Source: Chenggangzhangella methanolivorans (GTDB lineage: Bacteria > Pseudomonadota > Alphaproteobacteria > Rhizobiales > Methylopilaceae). From it: DNA of 64,000 nt. How positions within the stretch are numbered: position 1 is the stretch's first letter; every line of letters starts with the position of its first letter. Both the position numbers and the translations under genes were made by a program. The stretch spans positions 4,850,501 through 4,914,500 of the forward strand of contig NZ_CP081869.1 in assembly GCF_019797865.1 (NCBI RefSeq), in the 5' to 3' direction. Positions 30,336-38,947 of this stretch are shown piece by piece. Under the pieces are notes generated by a model. That model did no database searches. It was given only the letters and a program-made list of their open reading frames with translations, and was not told where the DNA came from.

Positions 30336-30583
30336 ATGAACGTAATCTCGGCCATCCGGAAACGCCTCGCGTGTCGCAGTCCGATCTCGCAGTGATTGCG
30401 GGGACGACGCAGGCGACCGTGTCGCGTTGGGAGCGGAGATCTTCATCCTGATCTTCCGCAGATGGCGGCGATCCGAGAGCGGCGCAGGGGCGCGACGTCG
30501 AGTGGGACGACGCCTGGTTTTTTACGCCTGCGCCCGCGCCTCGACCGAGGCCGCGGCATGACCCCGTTTTCCGAGGCCCGTGA
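30336..30583 (+). CDS. Cro-like HTH protein, three frameshifts
   Basis: About 83 residues after repair. It reads NVISAIRKRL, VSQSDLAVIAGTTQATVSRW, then LHPDLPQMAAIRER and VEWDDAWFFTP. Breaks are near 30369 (GG written as G), 30436 (net -2) and 30482 (GGG written as GG); the repaired length is exactly 84 codons. The last perfect operator ends 11 bp before its ATG. It should be the lytic-choice repressor. Confidence 0.75.
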
Positions 30584-30615
30584 GGGCGTGCCTGGCGTTT
30601 CCTCCCTCACTTGCG

Positions 30616-30643
30616 GGCGGGGCTTCGGCCCCGCCCGTCTTTC
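30616..30643 (+). terminator. tR1-like terminator after the Cro-like gene
   Basis: GGGCGGGGC and GCCCCGCCC form a 9-bp stem with loop TTCG, followed by GTCTTT. It lies 33 bp after the Cro-like stop and before the CII-like gene, where lambda has tR1. Confidence 0.75.
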
Positions 30644-30733
30644 GCCTCGTCGTCACCGCGCAACCCTCCGTGTCGCCAAGGTTGTGGCGCCGCAGGGGGC
30701 GCCCGTCACTGAGCAAACGCAAAAGGATTGCGC

Positions 30734-31201
30734 ATGACCGGCGCGCGCCAGCTCCCCGAGCGCGACTACCTTGCGCTGAAGGCCGAAACCCGCGCGCTCG
30801 TGAAGCGCTGCGGCGGCCAGGAGGCGGCGGCCGCCTCCACCCGCGTCAGCCACCAGGCGCTGTCGCGCTACGGCGCTCTGGAAGACGCGCCGAACTTCGC
30901 GCCGATCGACGTCGTCGCCGACCTCGAGGCCGAGATCGGCGAGCCCGTGGTCTCGCGCGCGCTCGCCGGACTGCTCGGCTTCACCCTCGTCAAGGTGGAG
31001 GCCGGCGCGCAGCTCACGCCCGCGCAGCGCTTCGCCCGGGTGATGAAGGAGACCCACGAGGTCAACGCCGCCTTCGCCGACGCGCTGTCCGACGGGGCGA
31101 TCGACGAGGCCGAGCGCCGCGCGATCACCCGCGAGGCCCGCGACGCGATCGGCGAGCTCGAGCGCCTCATCGTCGCGCTCAATCTGGACGCGCCGCAATG
31201 A
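30734..31201 (+). CDS. CII-like phage regulatory protein
   Basis: 155 residues. N-terminal region RDYLALKAETRALVKRCGGQ and VSHQALSRYG looks HTH-like; APIDVVADLEAEIGEPVVSR and LAGLLGF are typical of CII-type regulators in alphaproteobacterial phages. It is the first gene after the tR1-like terminator. An ATG at 30728 in frame is also possible; the one at 30734 is preferred by spacing. Activation of lysogenic promoters is inferred. Confidence 0.65.
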   Translation: MTGARQLPERDYLALKAETRALVKRCGGQEAAAASTRVSHQALSRYGALEDAPNFAPIDVVADLEAEIGEPVVSRALAGLLGFTLVKVEAGAQLTPAQRFARVMKETHEVNAAFADALSDGAIDEAERRAITREARDAIGELERLIVALNLDAPQ

Positions 31202-31587
31202 CCCCGCGCGAGGCCGGGCTGCGCGCCCGCGAGATGATTGCGGCCGAGCGCGAGCGCCAGGTCGCGGGCGAAGGCTATTCGGCCGCGCACGACGATCGGC
31301 ATCGCAACGGCTCGCTGCTCGCGGCCGCGCGCATCTATCTCCACCACGGGACCGACGGGCCCGCGCCGCTTGGGCCGGACGGGCAGGCGCTCGTTTGGCC
31401 GTGGGAGCCCGATAGCTTCAAGCCGCGCGACCGGATCTCGAACCTCGTGCGCGCCGGCGCGCTCTGCAAGGCCGAGATCGCGCGGCGCGTGCGCGCCGGG
31501 ATCTCGACGGTGCCGGCCCATCACAAGCTGCAGGCGGCGATGGCCGAGCTCGCGCTCGCGCTGCGGGCCGCGGAGCCTTCGGCGTGA
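31198..31587 (+). CDS. Conserved phage protein of unknown function, 129 residues
   Basis: Contains AAERERQVAGEGYSAAHDDR and WPWEPDSFKPRDRISNLVRA, a pattern seen in many phage proteins without known role. ATG overlaps the upstream stop by 4 nt and its stop overlaps the next start. Confidence 0.65.
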   Translation: MTPREAGLRAREMIAAERERQVAGEGYSAAHDDRHRNGSLLAAARIYLHHGTDGPAPLGPDGQALVWPWEPDSFKPRDRISNLVRAGALCKAEIARRVRAGISTVPAHHKLQAAMAELALALRAAEPSA

Positions 31588-31835
31588 GCGCGGCATCTGA
31601 CATTTCGAACGGCGCGCTGGAGCGTTCGCCGGAGACGGCGGCGAGGACGGGGATGGGGATCGCCAGCCTCGCCGCCGTCGCCCCTGCGGATCTCGCGCCC
31701 CTGCTGCGCGGCGAGGCGCGCGCCTGCGACGGCGCCGCGCTCGTCCTCGCACGCCGCCTCGGCCTGCCGCCGCTCGGCGTGCTCGCCGCCCTTCCACAAG
31801 CGCGGGCGCTCGCCCGCCAGAACGCCGGAGCCTGA
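31584..31835 (+). CDS. Hypothetical phage protein, 83 residues
   Basis: GTG start in a GTGA overlap with the upstream stop. Ala/Leu-rich, no recognised domain. Stop adjoins the next ATG. Confidence 0.5.
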   Translation: MSAASDISNGALERSPETAARTGMGIASLAAVAPADLAPLLRGEARACDGAALVLARRLGLPPLGVLAALPQARALARQNAGA

Positions 31836-32194
31836 TGATGACGTCACGTCCGATCCGAAACTTTCTCGAACTGGTCGGCATCCTGCAGCGCGGCGTCGTC
31901 GCCGAGAAGCTCAACGAAGCGCTCGCGACGACGGTCGAGACGCTTCAGGCGCTGCCGGGCGGCAAGGGCAAGGCCGTCATCACGCTCACGGTCGAGGTCG
32001 CGTGCGATCAGGACCGGATCGACGTGCTGCCCGCGATCAAGTGCAAGCTGCCAGAGGACAAAGCCTTCGCCCGGACGCCGTTCTGGGCGTTCGAAGGCGC
32101 GCTGTCCACGCAGCATCCAAGCCAGATGGACATGTGGGGCGCGCCCCGAGACGCGACGGCGCCGCGCGCTGAGCCCGCCGCCGACCGCGCCTGA
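31835..32194 (+). CDS. Hypothetical phage protein, 119 residues
   Basis: Begins with a helix (NFLELVGILQRGVVAEKLNEA) then a beta-rich stretch (KAVITLTVEVACDQDRIDVL) and ends FWAFEGALSTQHPSQMDMW. Conserved type in alphaproteobacterial prophages next to DUF2303 genes; function unknown. Confidence 0.6.
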   Translation: MMTSRPIRNFLELVGILQRGVVAEKLNEALATTVETLQALPGGKGKAVITLTVEVACDQDRIDVLPAIKCKLPEDKAFARTPFWAFEGALSTQHPSQMDMWGAPRDATAPRAEPAADRA

Positions 32195-32238
32195 TTGCGC
32201 GCTCGTCCTCCGCTTCCCCTGAGAGAAAGGAGCGCCCG

Positions 32239-33190
32239 ATGGCGCAGAGAACGGAACTGCCCGACGACCTTCCGAAGACCGCCTCGGCGGTCGAAGCCAT
32301 CGCCAAGCTGGCGCAGGCGGCCGACCACGCCCAGCTGCTGACCATCCCGACCGACGGCCTTGGTCCTGGCCTGCCGCCGGCGGTCCCGACCCTCTACGAG
32401 CCGCGCTCGCAGCGCCTCACCTCGCTGCGGCCGACGATCGAGGAGTTTCGGCAGGAGCCGCGGGCCCGCGAGGGCAAGGCGCTGGTGCTGACGCTCGCCT
32501 CGTTCATCGCGCTGATGAACCGGCACAAGGACGAGGACAGCGCGATCTTCGCTGAAACGCGTTGGCCGACCCCCAAGCTCACCGGCGTGGTCGACTATCA
32601 CAAGCAGGACCACGCGCCGCGCCACGGCCGGCACACGGTCGTCTACGAGTTCCCGATCACCGAGGAGCTCAAGGCGTGGCAGGCCAATGACGGCGTGGCT
32701 ATGGGTCAGCGCGAGTTCGCGGCCTTTCTCGAGGAGCACGCGGCCGAGCTCTCCGCCCCGTTCGATGGCGAGCGGCAGGAGTTCGAGGGCCTGTTCAAGG
32801 AGACCTTCGGCACGCCGTCCGAAGTTCTCGCGCTGTCGCGGGACCTCGAAGTGTATGTCGGCCAGCGTGTGAAGCGGCAGGAGCGGCTGTCCTCGGGCGA
32901 GCGTACGGTCGAGTTCGCAGAAGAGCACCCAGAACGGCAACGGCCAGAAGGTCACAATTCCGGGCATCTTTATGGTGGCTGTGCCGGCCTTCGTGGACGG
33001 CGAGGCGGTCCGCATTCCCGCTCGGCTGCGCTACCGTCTCGGCGGCGGCGACATCAAGTGGTTCTACCAGCTTTATCGCTGGGAATTCTGGCTGCGCGAG
33101 CAGGTTCAGAACGACCTTGAGCGGGCGGGCAAAGAAACGGCCCTGCCGACCTTCGAGGGCGTGCCCGAAGCCCGTTTGACGGGTCTCTGA
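32239..33190 (+). CDS. DUF2303 (YfdQ-like) family protein, one frameshift
   Basis: About 317 residues. Early blocks are PTLYEPRSQRLTSLRPTIEE and LASFIALMNRHKDEDSAIFA; later LEVYVGQRVKRQERLSSGER, then in another frame IPARLRYRLGGGDIKWFYQL. The break near 32926 is an extra C (CAC-CAG written CACCCAG), one of few apparent insertions. DUF2303 proteins are common early phage genes of unknown biochemical role. RBS GAAAGGAG is 7 nt before the ATG. Confidence 0.85.
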
Positions 33191-33192
33191 CC

Positions 33193-33759
33193 ATGTCGGC
33201 GGCCGAGGGCTTTTCCGCCGGTCAACGCGCCAAGCTCGGCGCGCTGACCGAGAGGCTGGCGCCGAACGACGCGGCGGCGCGGGCGGTGTGCCTCGCCGAC
33301 GGGATCGGCGTGCGCCACCTCGCCCGCGCGATCGCGCGGCGGGCGCTCTCGGCCGACCCGCATCTCGCGCTCTGCGCCGTGCTGAAGGTCGACCCCGTGA
33401 CCCTCGCGCCGCTCCGCGAGCTCGCCCGGCCGCCGCGCGCGGTCGCCGGGCCTGTCGCCTGGTGGCACCTCGCCGTCGGCCTCGTGATCAAGCGCGAGGT
33501 CGACCGTATCGCGATCCGCGACGCGGCGGCCCGCGTCGCGCTCTCGCCCGCCACCTTCGTGCGCGCCGAGCAGGGGCGGGCGGTCTCGACCGACGCGTTC
33601 TTCCGGCTCTGCGGCTTCCTCGATCTCCACCCGCATGACGCGACCGCGCGCGCGGGCGCCGACCCTCACGAGGTCGCGGCCGCGAATGTCGCCGTCACTA
33701 GCCATGTGCGGACCGCAGCGGCTGCGGGGCTGGGTTGTTTCACGGGAGACATTCGGTGA
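33193..33759 (+). CDS. Putative HTH phage protein, 188 residues
   Basis: The C-terminal part RDAAARVALSPATFVRAEQG and FFRLCGFLDLHP looks like an XRE-type HTH; the N-terminal part LCAVLKVDPVTLAPLRELA may hold a second repeat of the same motif. Its end overlaps a 24-codon frame. Regulatory role inferred. Confidence 0.55.
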   Translation: MSAAEGFSAGQRAKLGALTERLAPNDAAARAVCLADGIGVRHLARAIARRALSADPHLALCAVLKVDPVTLAPLRELARPPRAVAGPVAWWHLAVGLVIKREVDRIAIRDAAARVALSPATFVRAEQGRAVSTDAFFRLCGFLDLHPHDATARAGADPHEVAAANVAVTSHVRTAAAAGLGCFTGDIR

Positions 33760-33830
33760 AACACGTTGATATCGCACAACTTTTCAAAAACGCGGCAGGG
33801 CTGGCCGCGGCGATCCGGGGGCGGCGATGA
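33756..33830 (+). CDS. Micro-ORF, 24 residues, coupled to both neighbours
   Basis: GTG start overlaps the upstream stop (GTGA) and its TGA overlaps the next start (ATGA). The peptide KHVDIAQLFKNAAGLAAAIR could form an amphipathic helix. It is too short for usual gene callers. It could be a real small protein, a translational coupler, or the broken start of a longer gene. Confidence 0.4.
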   Translation: MKHVDIAQLFKNAAGLAAAIRGRR

Positions 33831-34597
33831 GCGTCCACTCGATCCTGTTCAAGGGCCCGATGGTCCGCGCGCTGCTCGACGGGACCAAGACGCAGACGCG
33901 GCGGGCGCTCAGCCGCTCGAACACGCTGTGGAACGGCGGCAGCTGGCCGTTCGGACGGGCTTTCGACGATCTCAACCGGCATCGCGCGTGGGTGGACGGC
34001 GGCCCGTCGCCTTCCGGTCATCCCGGCCCGTATCTGAAAGCGCCGTGGGCCGGCGAAGAGGAAGGCTCATGGGCGCGGATCTATCCCAAGGTCCAGCCCG
34101 GCGACCATCTCTGGGTGCGCGAGACCTGGTCGATCAGCTCGATCTATGACGGCTGCCGGCCGCGCGACCTCAATCCGGAGCGCGTCCCGCTCTGGTGCGG
34201 CATTCGCTACGCGGCGACGCAGGAGCGGCTCGGCATCAAGGACCGCGCCGCAATCCACATGCCGCGCTGGGCGAGCCGTCTCACGCTCGAGGTGACGGAG
34301 GTTCGCGTCGAGCGGCTTCAGGACATCAGCGAAGCCGACGCGATCGCGGAGGGCGTCGCCCAACGCAGAGACGGATGGTTCGCGGTCATCGATGAGCGCC
34401 GTGGGCTCACCGGGGCGGCGCCAGACGCTCGTTCGGCTTACGCGATGCTTTGGGACCGCATCAACGGCGCGGGCGCCTGGGACGCGAACCCGTGGGTCGC
34501 GGTCTACGGCTTCACGGTCCAGCGCCGCAACGTCGATCAGCCGAAGCCTGATCCGGACCCCGCCGACTGCTTCGACATCGAAGAGGTCGCCTCGTGA
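33827..34597 (+). CDS. ASCH-like phage protein
   Basis: 256 residues with SILFKGPMVRALLDGTKTQT, PGDHLWVRETW, IHMPRWASRLTLEVTEVRVE and DISEADAIAEG, ending DANPWVAVYGF. This set is typical of phage proteins related to ASCH domains (PUA-like fold, nucleic-acid binding). It lies before the methyltransferase block. The function is not established. Confidence 0.75.
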   Translation: MSVHSILFKGPMVRALLDGTKTQTRRALSRSNTLWNGGSWPFGRAFDDLNRHRAWVDGGPSPSGHPGPYLKAPWAGEEEGSWARIYPKVQPGDHLWVRETWSISSIYDGCRPRDLNPERVPLWCGIRYAATQERLGIKDRAAIHMPRWASRLTLEVTEVRVERLQDISEADAIAEGVAQRRDGWFAVIDERRGLTGAAPDARSAYAMLWDRINGAGAWDANPWVAVYGFTVQRRNVDQPKPDPDPADCFDIEEVAS

Positions 34598-34908
34598 GCG
34601 CGGCGCTCGACGCGGCGGCGCGGGCGCTCGGCGAGGCCCGCAAGGTCCATGAGCGGCGGCCCGGCGACCTTCGCGCCGAGCTCGTATTCGAGCGGGCGCG
34701 GGCGGATTTCGAGGCCGCGCGCGCGGCCGAGGCCGAGGCTCGGGCGGCGACCGCGGACGCCAGGCGCGCGAGCCTCCGGGCCGAGATGGCCCGGCTCAAG
34801 CGGGAGTTCGAGGACCGGGCGCGGGCGCTGGTGGCGCGCGCCCGGCCGAAGCGCCGCCGCGCGCAGGCGCAGGCACTCGGGCCGCTGTTCGAGGGGAGGC
34901 CGTTTTGA
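34594..34908 (+). CDS. Coiled-coil phage protein, 104 residues
   Basis: GTG start overlapping the upstream stop. Almost entirely Ala/Arg/Glu helix (ARADFEAARAAEAEARAATA, MARLKREFEDRARALVARAR). No family recognised. Stop overlaps the methyltransferase start. Confidence 0.5.
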   Translation: MSAALDAAARALGEARKVHERRPGDLRAELVFERARADFEAARAAEAEARAATADARRASLRAEMARLKREFEDRARALVARARPKRRRAQAQALGPLFEGRPF

Positions 34909-36392
34909 TCCGGTATCTCTCCGTCTGCTCGGGGATCGAGGCGGCGTCGGTCGCCTGGGAGCCGCTCGGCTGGACGCCGGTGGCGTTCTCCGAGATCGAG
35001 CCGTTCCCCTCCGCCGTGCTCGCCCATCACTGGCCGCACGTTCCGAACCTCGGCGACTTCACGACGATCGACGTCGACGCGCTGCCCGAGGTCGATCTGC
35101 TCGTCGGCGGGACGCCGTGCCAGGCGTTCTCGGTCGCGGGCGCGCGGCGCTCGCTCGCCGACGCGCGCGGCAACCTCTCCCTCGCTTACGTGGACCTCGC
35201 CCATGCGCTCGCCGCAAGACGATCTCTTCGCATGGCCGTCTGGGAAAACGTCCCCGGCGTCCTCTCCACCGCCGACAACGCCTTCGGCTGTTTCCTGGGA
35301 GCGCTTGTCGGGGCAGACGATGCCTTGCCTCAGCCGTTCGGGGGCCGATGGCCCGACGCGGGTCTGGCTTCCGGGCCACGGGCACGGGCGGCATGGCGGG
35401 TTCTCGACGCTCAATATTTCGGACTGGCCCAACGACGCCGCCGTGTGTTCGTTGTCGTCGATCTTGGAGGCGGGGCCGATCCCGCAGCGGTTCTTTTTGA
35501 GCCCGCGGGCCTGCGCCGGCATCCTCCGTCGCGCGGAGAAACGGGGCAAGACCTTGCCCCCACTCTTGGCGCGCGCGCTTCTCGCAGCAGCACGACAGAC
35601 TTCGACCTTGACGGAGGACTGATCGCCAAACCGCTGCTGGCGGGCGGGCACGGCAACAATCCTCTCGACGAGAACCTGGTCGTCTTCGACACGACGCAGA
35701 TCACGTCCGGCGAGAACCGCAGCAATCCTCGGCCTGGCGACCCGTGCCACACTCTCTCCGGTGAAGGGCACCCGCCGGCGTTGGCCTGCATTCCGATCGC
35801 CGAGAGCGGAAAGCGGACCGGAGCTTCCTCGACCGATCTGAAGGCCGGGGACGGCATCGGGCGTGATGGCGACCCGATGTTCACGCTGTCGACCGACAGC
35901 CGGCACGCCGTCGCGTTCAGCTTGCGCGGTCGTGAAGGTGGCGCCGTTCCTGAGGTCTCGTCGGATGGGTTAGCTCCGACAGTCCGGACGCCCGGCGGCG
36001 GCGCGTCGCACACCTTCGTCGCGCAAGCTTGGGGGCTTCGAAACGATGCTCGAGACGGAGAAGCCAAGACGCCGAGCCTTGACGCAGAAGGGCGCGAGCG
36101 TCTCCGAGACGCAGGTTTTAACGTTTTGGAGGAGTGCGCTCCGACCCTCGATACTGGCGCAGCCCATTCGGTCGGTTCGGCCTCCGGTGTCCGCCGCCTG
36201 ACGCCCGTCGAATGCGCGCGTCTGCAGGGGTTCGCCGACGACCACGCCGCGATCGTCTATCGCGGCAAGCCGGCGGCGGACGGGCCGCAATACAAGGTCT
36301 TCGGCAATTCGAAAGCCGTCTACGCCGTCCGCTGGCTCGGCGGCCGGATCGCCATGCATTGGCCTCAGGCGCTTCGCGAGGCCGCGGAATGA
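34905..36392 (+). CDS. DNA (cytosine-5) methyltransferase
   Basis: Phage C5-cytosine methyltransferase, 495 residues. Motifs in order: I (SVCSGIEAASVAW) near residue 7, IV with catalytic Cys (GGTPCQAFSVAG) near 72, VI (WENVPGV) near 111, VIII (QRRRRVFVV) near 175, IX (LTPVECARLQGF) near 431 and X (GNSKAVYAVRWLGGRI) near 466. The long segment between VIII and IX has repeated xPTL/HTLS elements, common in phage enzymes. It probably protects phage DNA from restriction. A second long frame lies inside it at 35203-35622. Target sequence unknown. Confidence 0.9.
   Translation: MIRYLSVCSGIEAASVAWEPLGWTPVAFSEIEPFPSAVLAHHWPHVPNLGDFTTIDVDALPEVDLLVGGTPCQAFSVAGARRSLADARGNLSLAYVDLAHALAARRSLRMAVWENVPGVLSTADNAFGCFLGALVGADDALPQPFGGRWPDAGLASGPRARAAWRVLDAQYFGLAQRRRRVFVVVDLGGGADPAAVLFEPAGLRRHPPSRGETGQDLAPTLGARASRSSTTDFDLDGGLIAKPLLAGGHGNNPLDENLVVFDTTQITSGENRSNPRPGDPCHTLSGEGHPPALACIPIAESGKRTGASSTDLKAGDGIGRDGDPMFTLSTDSRHAVAFSLRGREGGAVPEVSSDGLAPTVRTPGGGASHTFVAQAWGLRNDARDGEAKTPSLDAEGRERLRDAGFNVLEECAPTLDTGAAHSVGSASGVRRLTPVECARLQGFADDHAAIVYRGKPAADGPQYKVFGNSKAVYAVRWLGGRIAMHWPQALREAAE
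35203..35622 (+). CDS. Overprinted ORF inside the cytosine methyltransferase gene, 139 residues
   Basis: Read one base ahead of the methyltransferase frame. It has GKTSPASSPPPTTPSAVSW, NISDWPNDAAVCSLSSILEA and IPQRFFLSPRACAGILRRAE, patterns I recall from separate small phage proteins found with methyltransferase genes. The same DNA also codes methyltransferase motifs VI to VIII, so both frames seem under constraint. No RBS is obvious before ATG 35203; internal initiation would be needed. Function unknown. Confidence 0.55.
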   Translation: MRSPQDDLFAWPSGKTSPASSPPPTTPSAVSWERLSGQTMPCLSRSGADGPTRVWLPGHGHGRHGGFSTLNISDWPNDAAVCSLSSILEAGPIPQRFFLSPRACAGILRRAEKRGKTLPPLLARALLAAARQTSTLTED

Positions 36393-37183
36393 CCCGGCTC
36401 AGCGGCACGCCCTATGACCGGCTGGCGGCGCCGGGATCGCTTTCGGAGACGCAGGCCCGCGCCAAGGACCGTACGGCGCGGATGGCGGCCGGCGGCGAGA
36501 TGGTTCCGGCTGCGCGGCTCATCGCTGCGGAGGCGAAGGCGGCGGAGCGCTTGCGCGATCTCTCGGCCACGATCGCGCGGCTCGAGGCGACGCTCGCGCT
36601 GAAAAGCGCCCCGAAGGCCGACCCGGCGCAGGGCAGGCGGATCGCCGATCTCGAAGCCGCGCTTGGCCAGAGCAAGGCGGCGCTGCTCGCGGCCGAGACC
36701 GAGACCGCCCGGCTTAACGGCGAGGTGGCGGCGCTAAAGCGGCAGGCCGAGGAGGCTGCGGAGTTTAAGGCGCTCAGCCAGGCCAACGCCGCCGCGCGGC
36801 ACGAGCGGCGCGTGGCGGCGCTCGAGGCGACGATCTCCGACCTCAAGACCCGGCTCGCCGCGGCGGCGTCTACGCCCGGGCGCGAGAGCGAGGTTTTGGG
36901 CGAGGTCACGCGGCTCGAAGCCGAGCTCGCGGCGGCGCGCCGGAGCGCGAGCGAGGCGATCGCCGACCGCGATCACGCACGGCGCGAGCGCGACCTTGCG
37001 GTCGACCGGCTGGCGCAGGACCTCGTCGCGCGCGCGGCCGAGGCGCTGGCGCGGCTTGGCGGCGCGAAGGTCGAGGCCGCGCCGAAGGCCAAGAGCGCGC
37101 CGTCCAAGAGCCCTTCTGGGAAGCCCGTGACGGCGGCGCCGAAGGGCAAGCCCTATGTCTGGCCGGCGGGGTACGGCAAGTGA
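36389..37183 (+). CDS. Coiled-coil phage protein, 264 residues
   Basis: ATG overlaps the upstream stop. A long heptad-like coiled coil runs from about residue 50 to 215 (repeats of ARLEATLAL, ADLEAALGQSK, AALEATISDLKTRLA), followed by a Lys/Pro/Ala tail ending PYVWPAGYGK. No family recognised. The next methyltransferase gene starts within its stop. Confidence 0.6.
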   Translation: MTRLSGTPYDRLAAPGSLSETQARAKDRTARMAAGGEMVPAARLIAAEAKAAERLRDLSATIARLEATLALKSAPKADPAQGRRIADLEAALGQSKAALLAAETETARLNGEVAALKRQAEEAAEFKALSQANAAARHERRVAALEATISDLKTRLAAAASTPGRESEVLGEVTRLEAELAAARRSASEAIADRDHARRERDLAVDRLAQDLVARAAEALARLGGAKVEAAPKAKSAPSKSPSGKPVTAAPKGKPYVWPAGYGK

Positions 37184-38064
37184 GCGCGCCCGCACGGCCC
37201 GCGTTGCGCTGGCATGGCGGCAAGTGGCTGCTCGCGCCCTGGATCATCGCCCATCTGCCGCCGCATCGGGTCTATGTCGAGCCGTTCGGCGGCGCGGCCT
37301 CGGTGCTGCTGCGCAAGGAGTCGTCCTACGCCGAGATCTACAACGATCTCGACGACGAGGTGGTGGGGCTGTTTCGCGTGCTGCGCGAGCCCGCGAGCGC
37401 GGCCGAGCTCGAGCGGCGCCTGCGGCTCACCCCCTTCGCGCGGACCGAGTTCCGCGAGGCCTATGAGGCGACCGAAGAGCCGATCGAGCGGGCCCGGCGG
37501 CTCGTCATCCGCTCCTTCATGGGGTTCGGCTCGAACGCTCATGCGAGCCAGGCCAAGGGCCACCGCTCGACCGGGTTCCGCTCAAACGCGCATCGCAGCG
37601 GCACGACGCCGGCGTTCGACTGGATGAACTATCCGGACGCACTCGCGGCGATGACGGCGCGGCTCGCCGGCGTCGTGATCGAGAGCCGCGACGCGCGCGA
37701 GCTCATCGTCCAGCACGACCGGGCGGACACGCTGTTCTTCCTTGATCCGCCATACCTTCCAGAGACGCGCGCGCGGGGGAACCCGCATGACTTCCGCTGG
37801 CGAATGTATCGCCACGAACTCACGCGCGAGGACCATGCGGCCCTGCTGCAGCAGCTCCTCGGCCTCGCTGGCATGGTGGTGCTTTGCGGCTATCCGGCCG
37901 CGCTCTATGACGAGGCGCTCGCCGGCTGGCGGCGGATCGAACGGGCGGCTTTCGCCGACGGCGCGCGCGAGCGGACGGAAGTTCTCTGGATCAATCCTGC
38001 AGCAGCTCGCGCGATCGACCGCGCGCGCGGCGCCGGGACGCTGTTCGCGGAGGCCGCGGAATGA
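37180..38064 (+). CDS. DNA adenine methyltransferase, D12/Dam class
   Basis: N6-adenine methyltransferase, 294 residues. The AdoMet motif is YVEPFGGAASVLL near residue 32 and the catalytic motif FFLDPPYLP near 187. RWHGGKW at the start is typical of the D12 class. GTG start overlaps the upstream stop. It probably masks phage DNA from restriction; the target is not known. Confidence 0.88.
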   Translation: MSAPARPALRWHGGKWLLAPWIIAHLPPHRVYVEPFGGAASVLLRKESSYAEIYNDLDDEVVGLFRVLREPASAAELERRLRLTPFARTEFREAYEATEEPIERARRLVIRSFMGFGSNAHASQAKGHRSTGFRSNAHRSGTTPAFDWMNYPDALAAMTARLAGVVIESRDARELIVQHDRADTLFFLDPPYLPETRARGNPHDFRWRMYRHELTREDHAALLQQLLGLAGMVVLCGYPAALYDEALAGWRRIERAAFADGARERTEVLWINPAAARAIDRARGAGTLFAEAAE

Positions 38065-38753
38065 AGGCCCCCTCCGCACGCGGGCTGTTCCGCGCGACCG
38101 GCAAGACGGCGAGGCCCGTCGCAGTGCGCGACGAGGAGACTGGCGAATACGCCAAGGTGGCGGAGCGCCCGCGCAAAAGGACGGGTTCGAGCCGACGCCC
38201 GCGGAGGCGACGGAAGCGTTCTGCGCCCGAGATCGACCGGCTGCGCGGCCGAAAAATCTGGGAGCCGGCGGCGGGCGACGGCGCGATGTTGCGCGTGTTC
38301 GCCGCCTTCGGCCTCGACGTCGTCGCGAGCGATCTTGTGGACCGCGGCTGCGGCGCGACCGTGCGCTCGTTCTTTGACTTCGCCGCGCCGCCGGCGCACG
38401 CAATCGTCACCAATCCGCCGTTTCACGAAAGCTCGTGGGGCCACGGCAAGGCGCGCTGGATCGGCCATGCGCTCGACAGGCTCGGCGTCGACTACATGGC
38501 GCTGCTGATGCCGTTCAACTGGTGCGGGGCGGGCGGGCTCGGCCCGCTCTGGTCGCGGCGGCCGCCGGCGCGCGTCTATCTGATGCGCTGGCGGCTCGAC
38601 TTCACGGGGCAGGGCGCGCAGCCGGCGCTGCACGCCTGGTACGTCTGGGACGGGCCGACGGCCGAGGGCGACACGCGCCTCTTGATGCTCGACCGCGTCG
38701 TGCTCGGGCAGGGCGCGCTCTTCGGCGGCGAGCCGCTCGAGGGCGGATCATGA
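38061..38753 (+). CDS. Putative N6-adenine methyltransferase (NPPF type), two compensating frameshifts
   Basis: 230 residues as written. AdoMet motif IWEPAAGDGAML near residue 72 and catalytic-type NPPF near 117, then LLMPFNWCG. The basic stretch near residues 37-54 is out of character; the other frame there reads QKDGFEPTPAEATEAF, the conserved PTPxEAT lead of this family. Two indels near 38170 and 38222 would explain it. ATG overlaps the upstream stop. Third methyltransferase of the cluster. Confidence 0.8.
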   Translation: MKAPSARGLFRATGKTARPVAVRDEETGEYAKVAERPRKRTGSSRRPRRRRKRSAPEIDRLRGRKIWEPAAGDGAMLRVFAAFGLDVVASDLVDRGCGATVRSFFDFAAPPAHAIVTNPPFHESSWGHGKARWIGHALDRLGVDYMALLMPFNWCGAGGLGPLWSRRPPARVYLMRWRLDFTGQGAQPALHAWYVWDGPTAEGDTRLLMLDRVVLGQGALFGGEPLEGGS

Positions 38754-38947
38754 CCACGATCCGCCGCCGAAAGATCTCCAGCGCGGTGCGCGCGATCCTG
38801 TCGATCGAGCCGATGCGTCGCCGATTCCGCACGCTGCATCCGCCGCGGCGCTATTCGGTGAAAGGGCTGCGGCCGCCGTTCCAGCTGGACGGCTACGTCA
38901 CGGTCAGCGTCGCGCGGGTGCGCTGGGCCGAGCGAGGGTTTTCGTGA
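38750..38947 (+). CDS. Hypothetical phage protein, 65 residues
   Basis: Very basic (TTIRRRKISSAVRAILS, PMRRRFRTLHPPRRYSVKGL). No family recognised. ATG and stop both overlap neighbouring genes. Confidence 0.5.
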   Translation: MTTIRRRKISSAVRAILSIEPMRRRFRTLHPPRRYSVKGLRPPFQLDGYVTVSVARVRWAERGFS

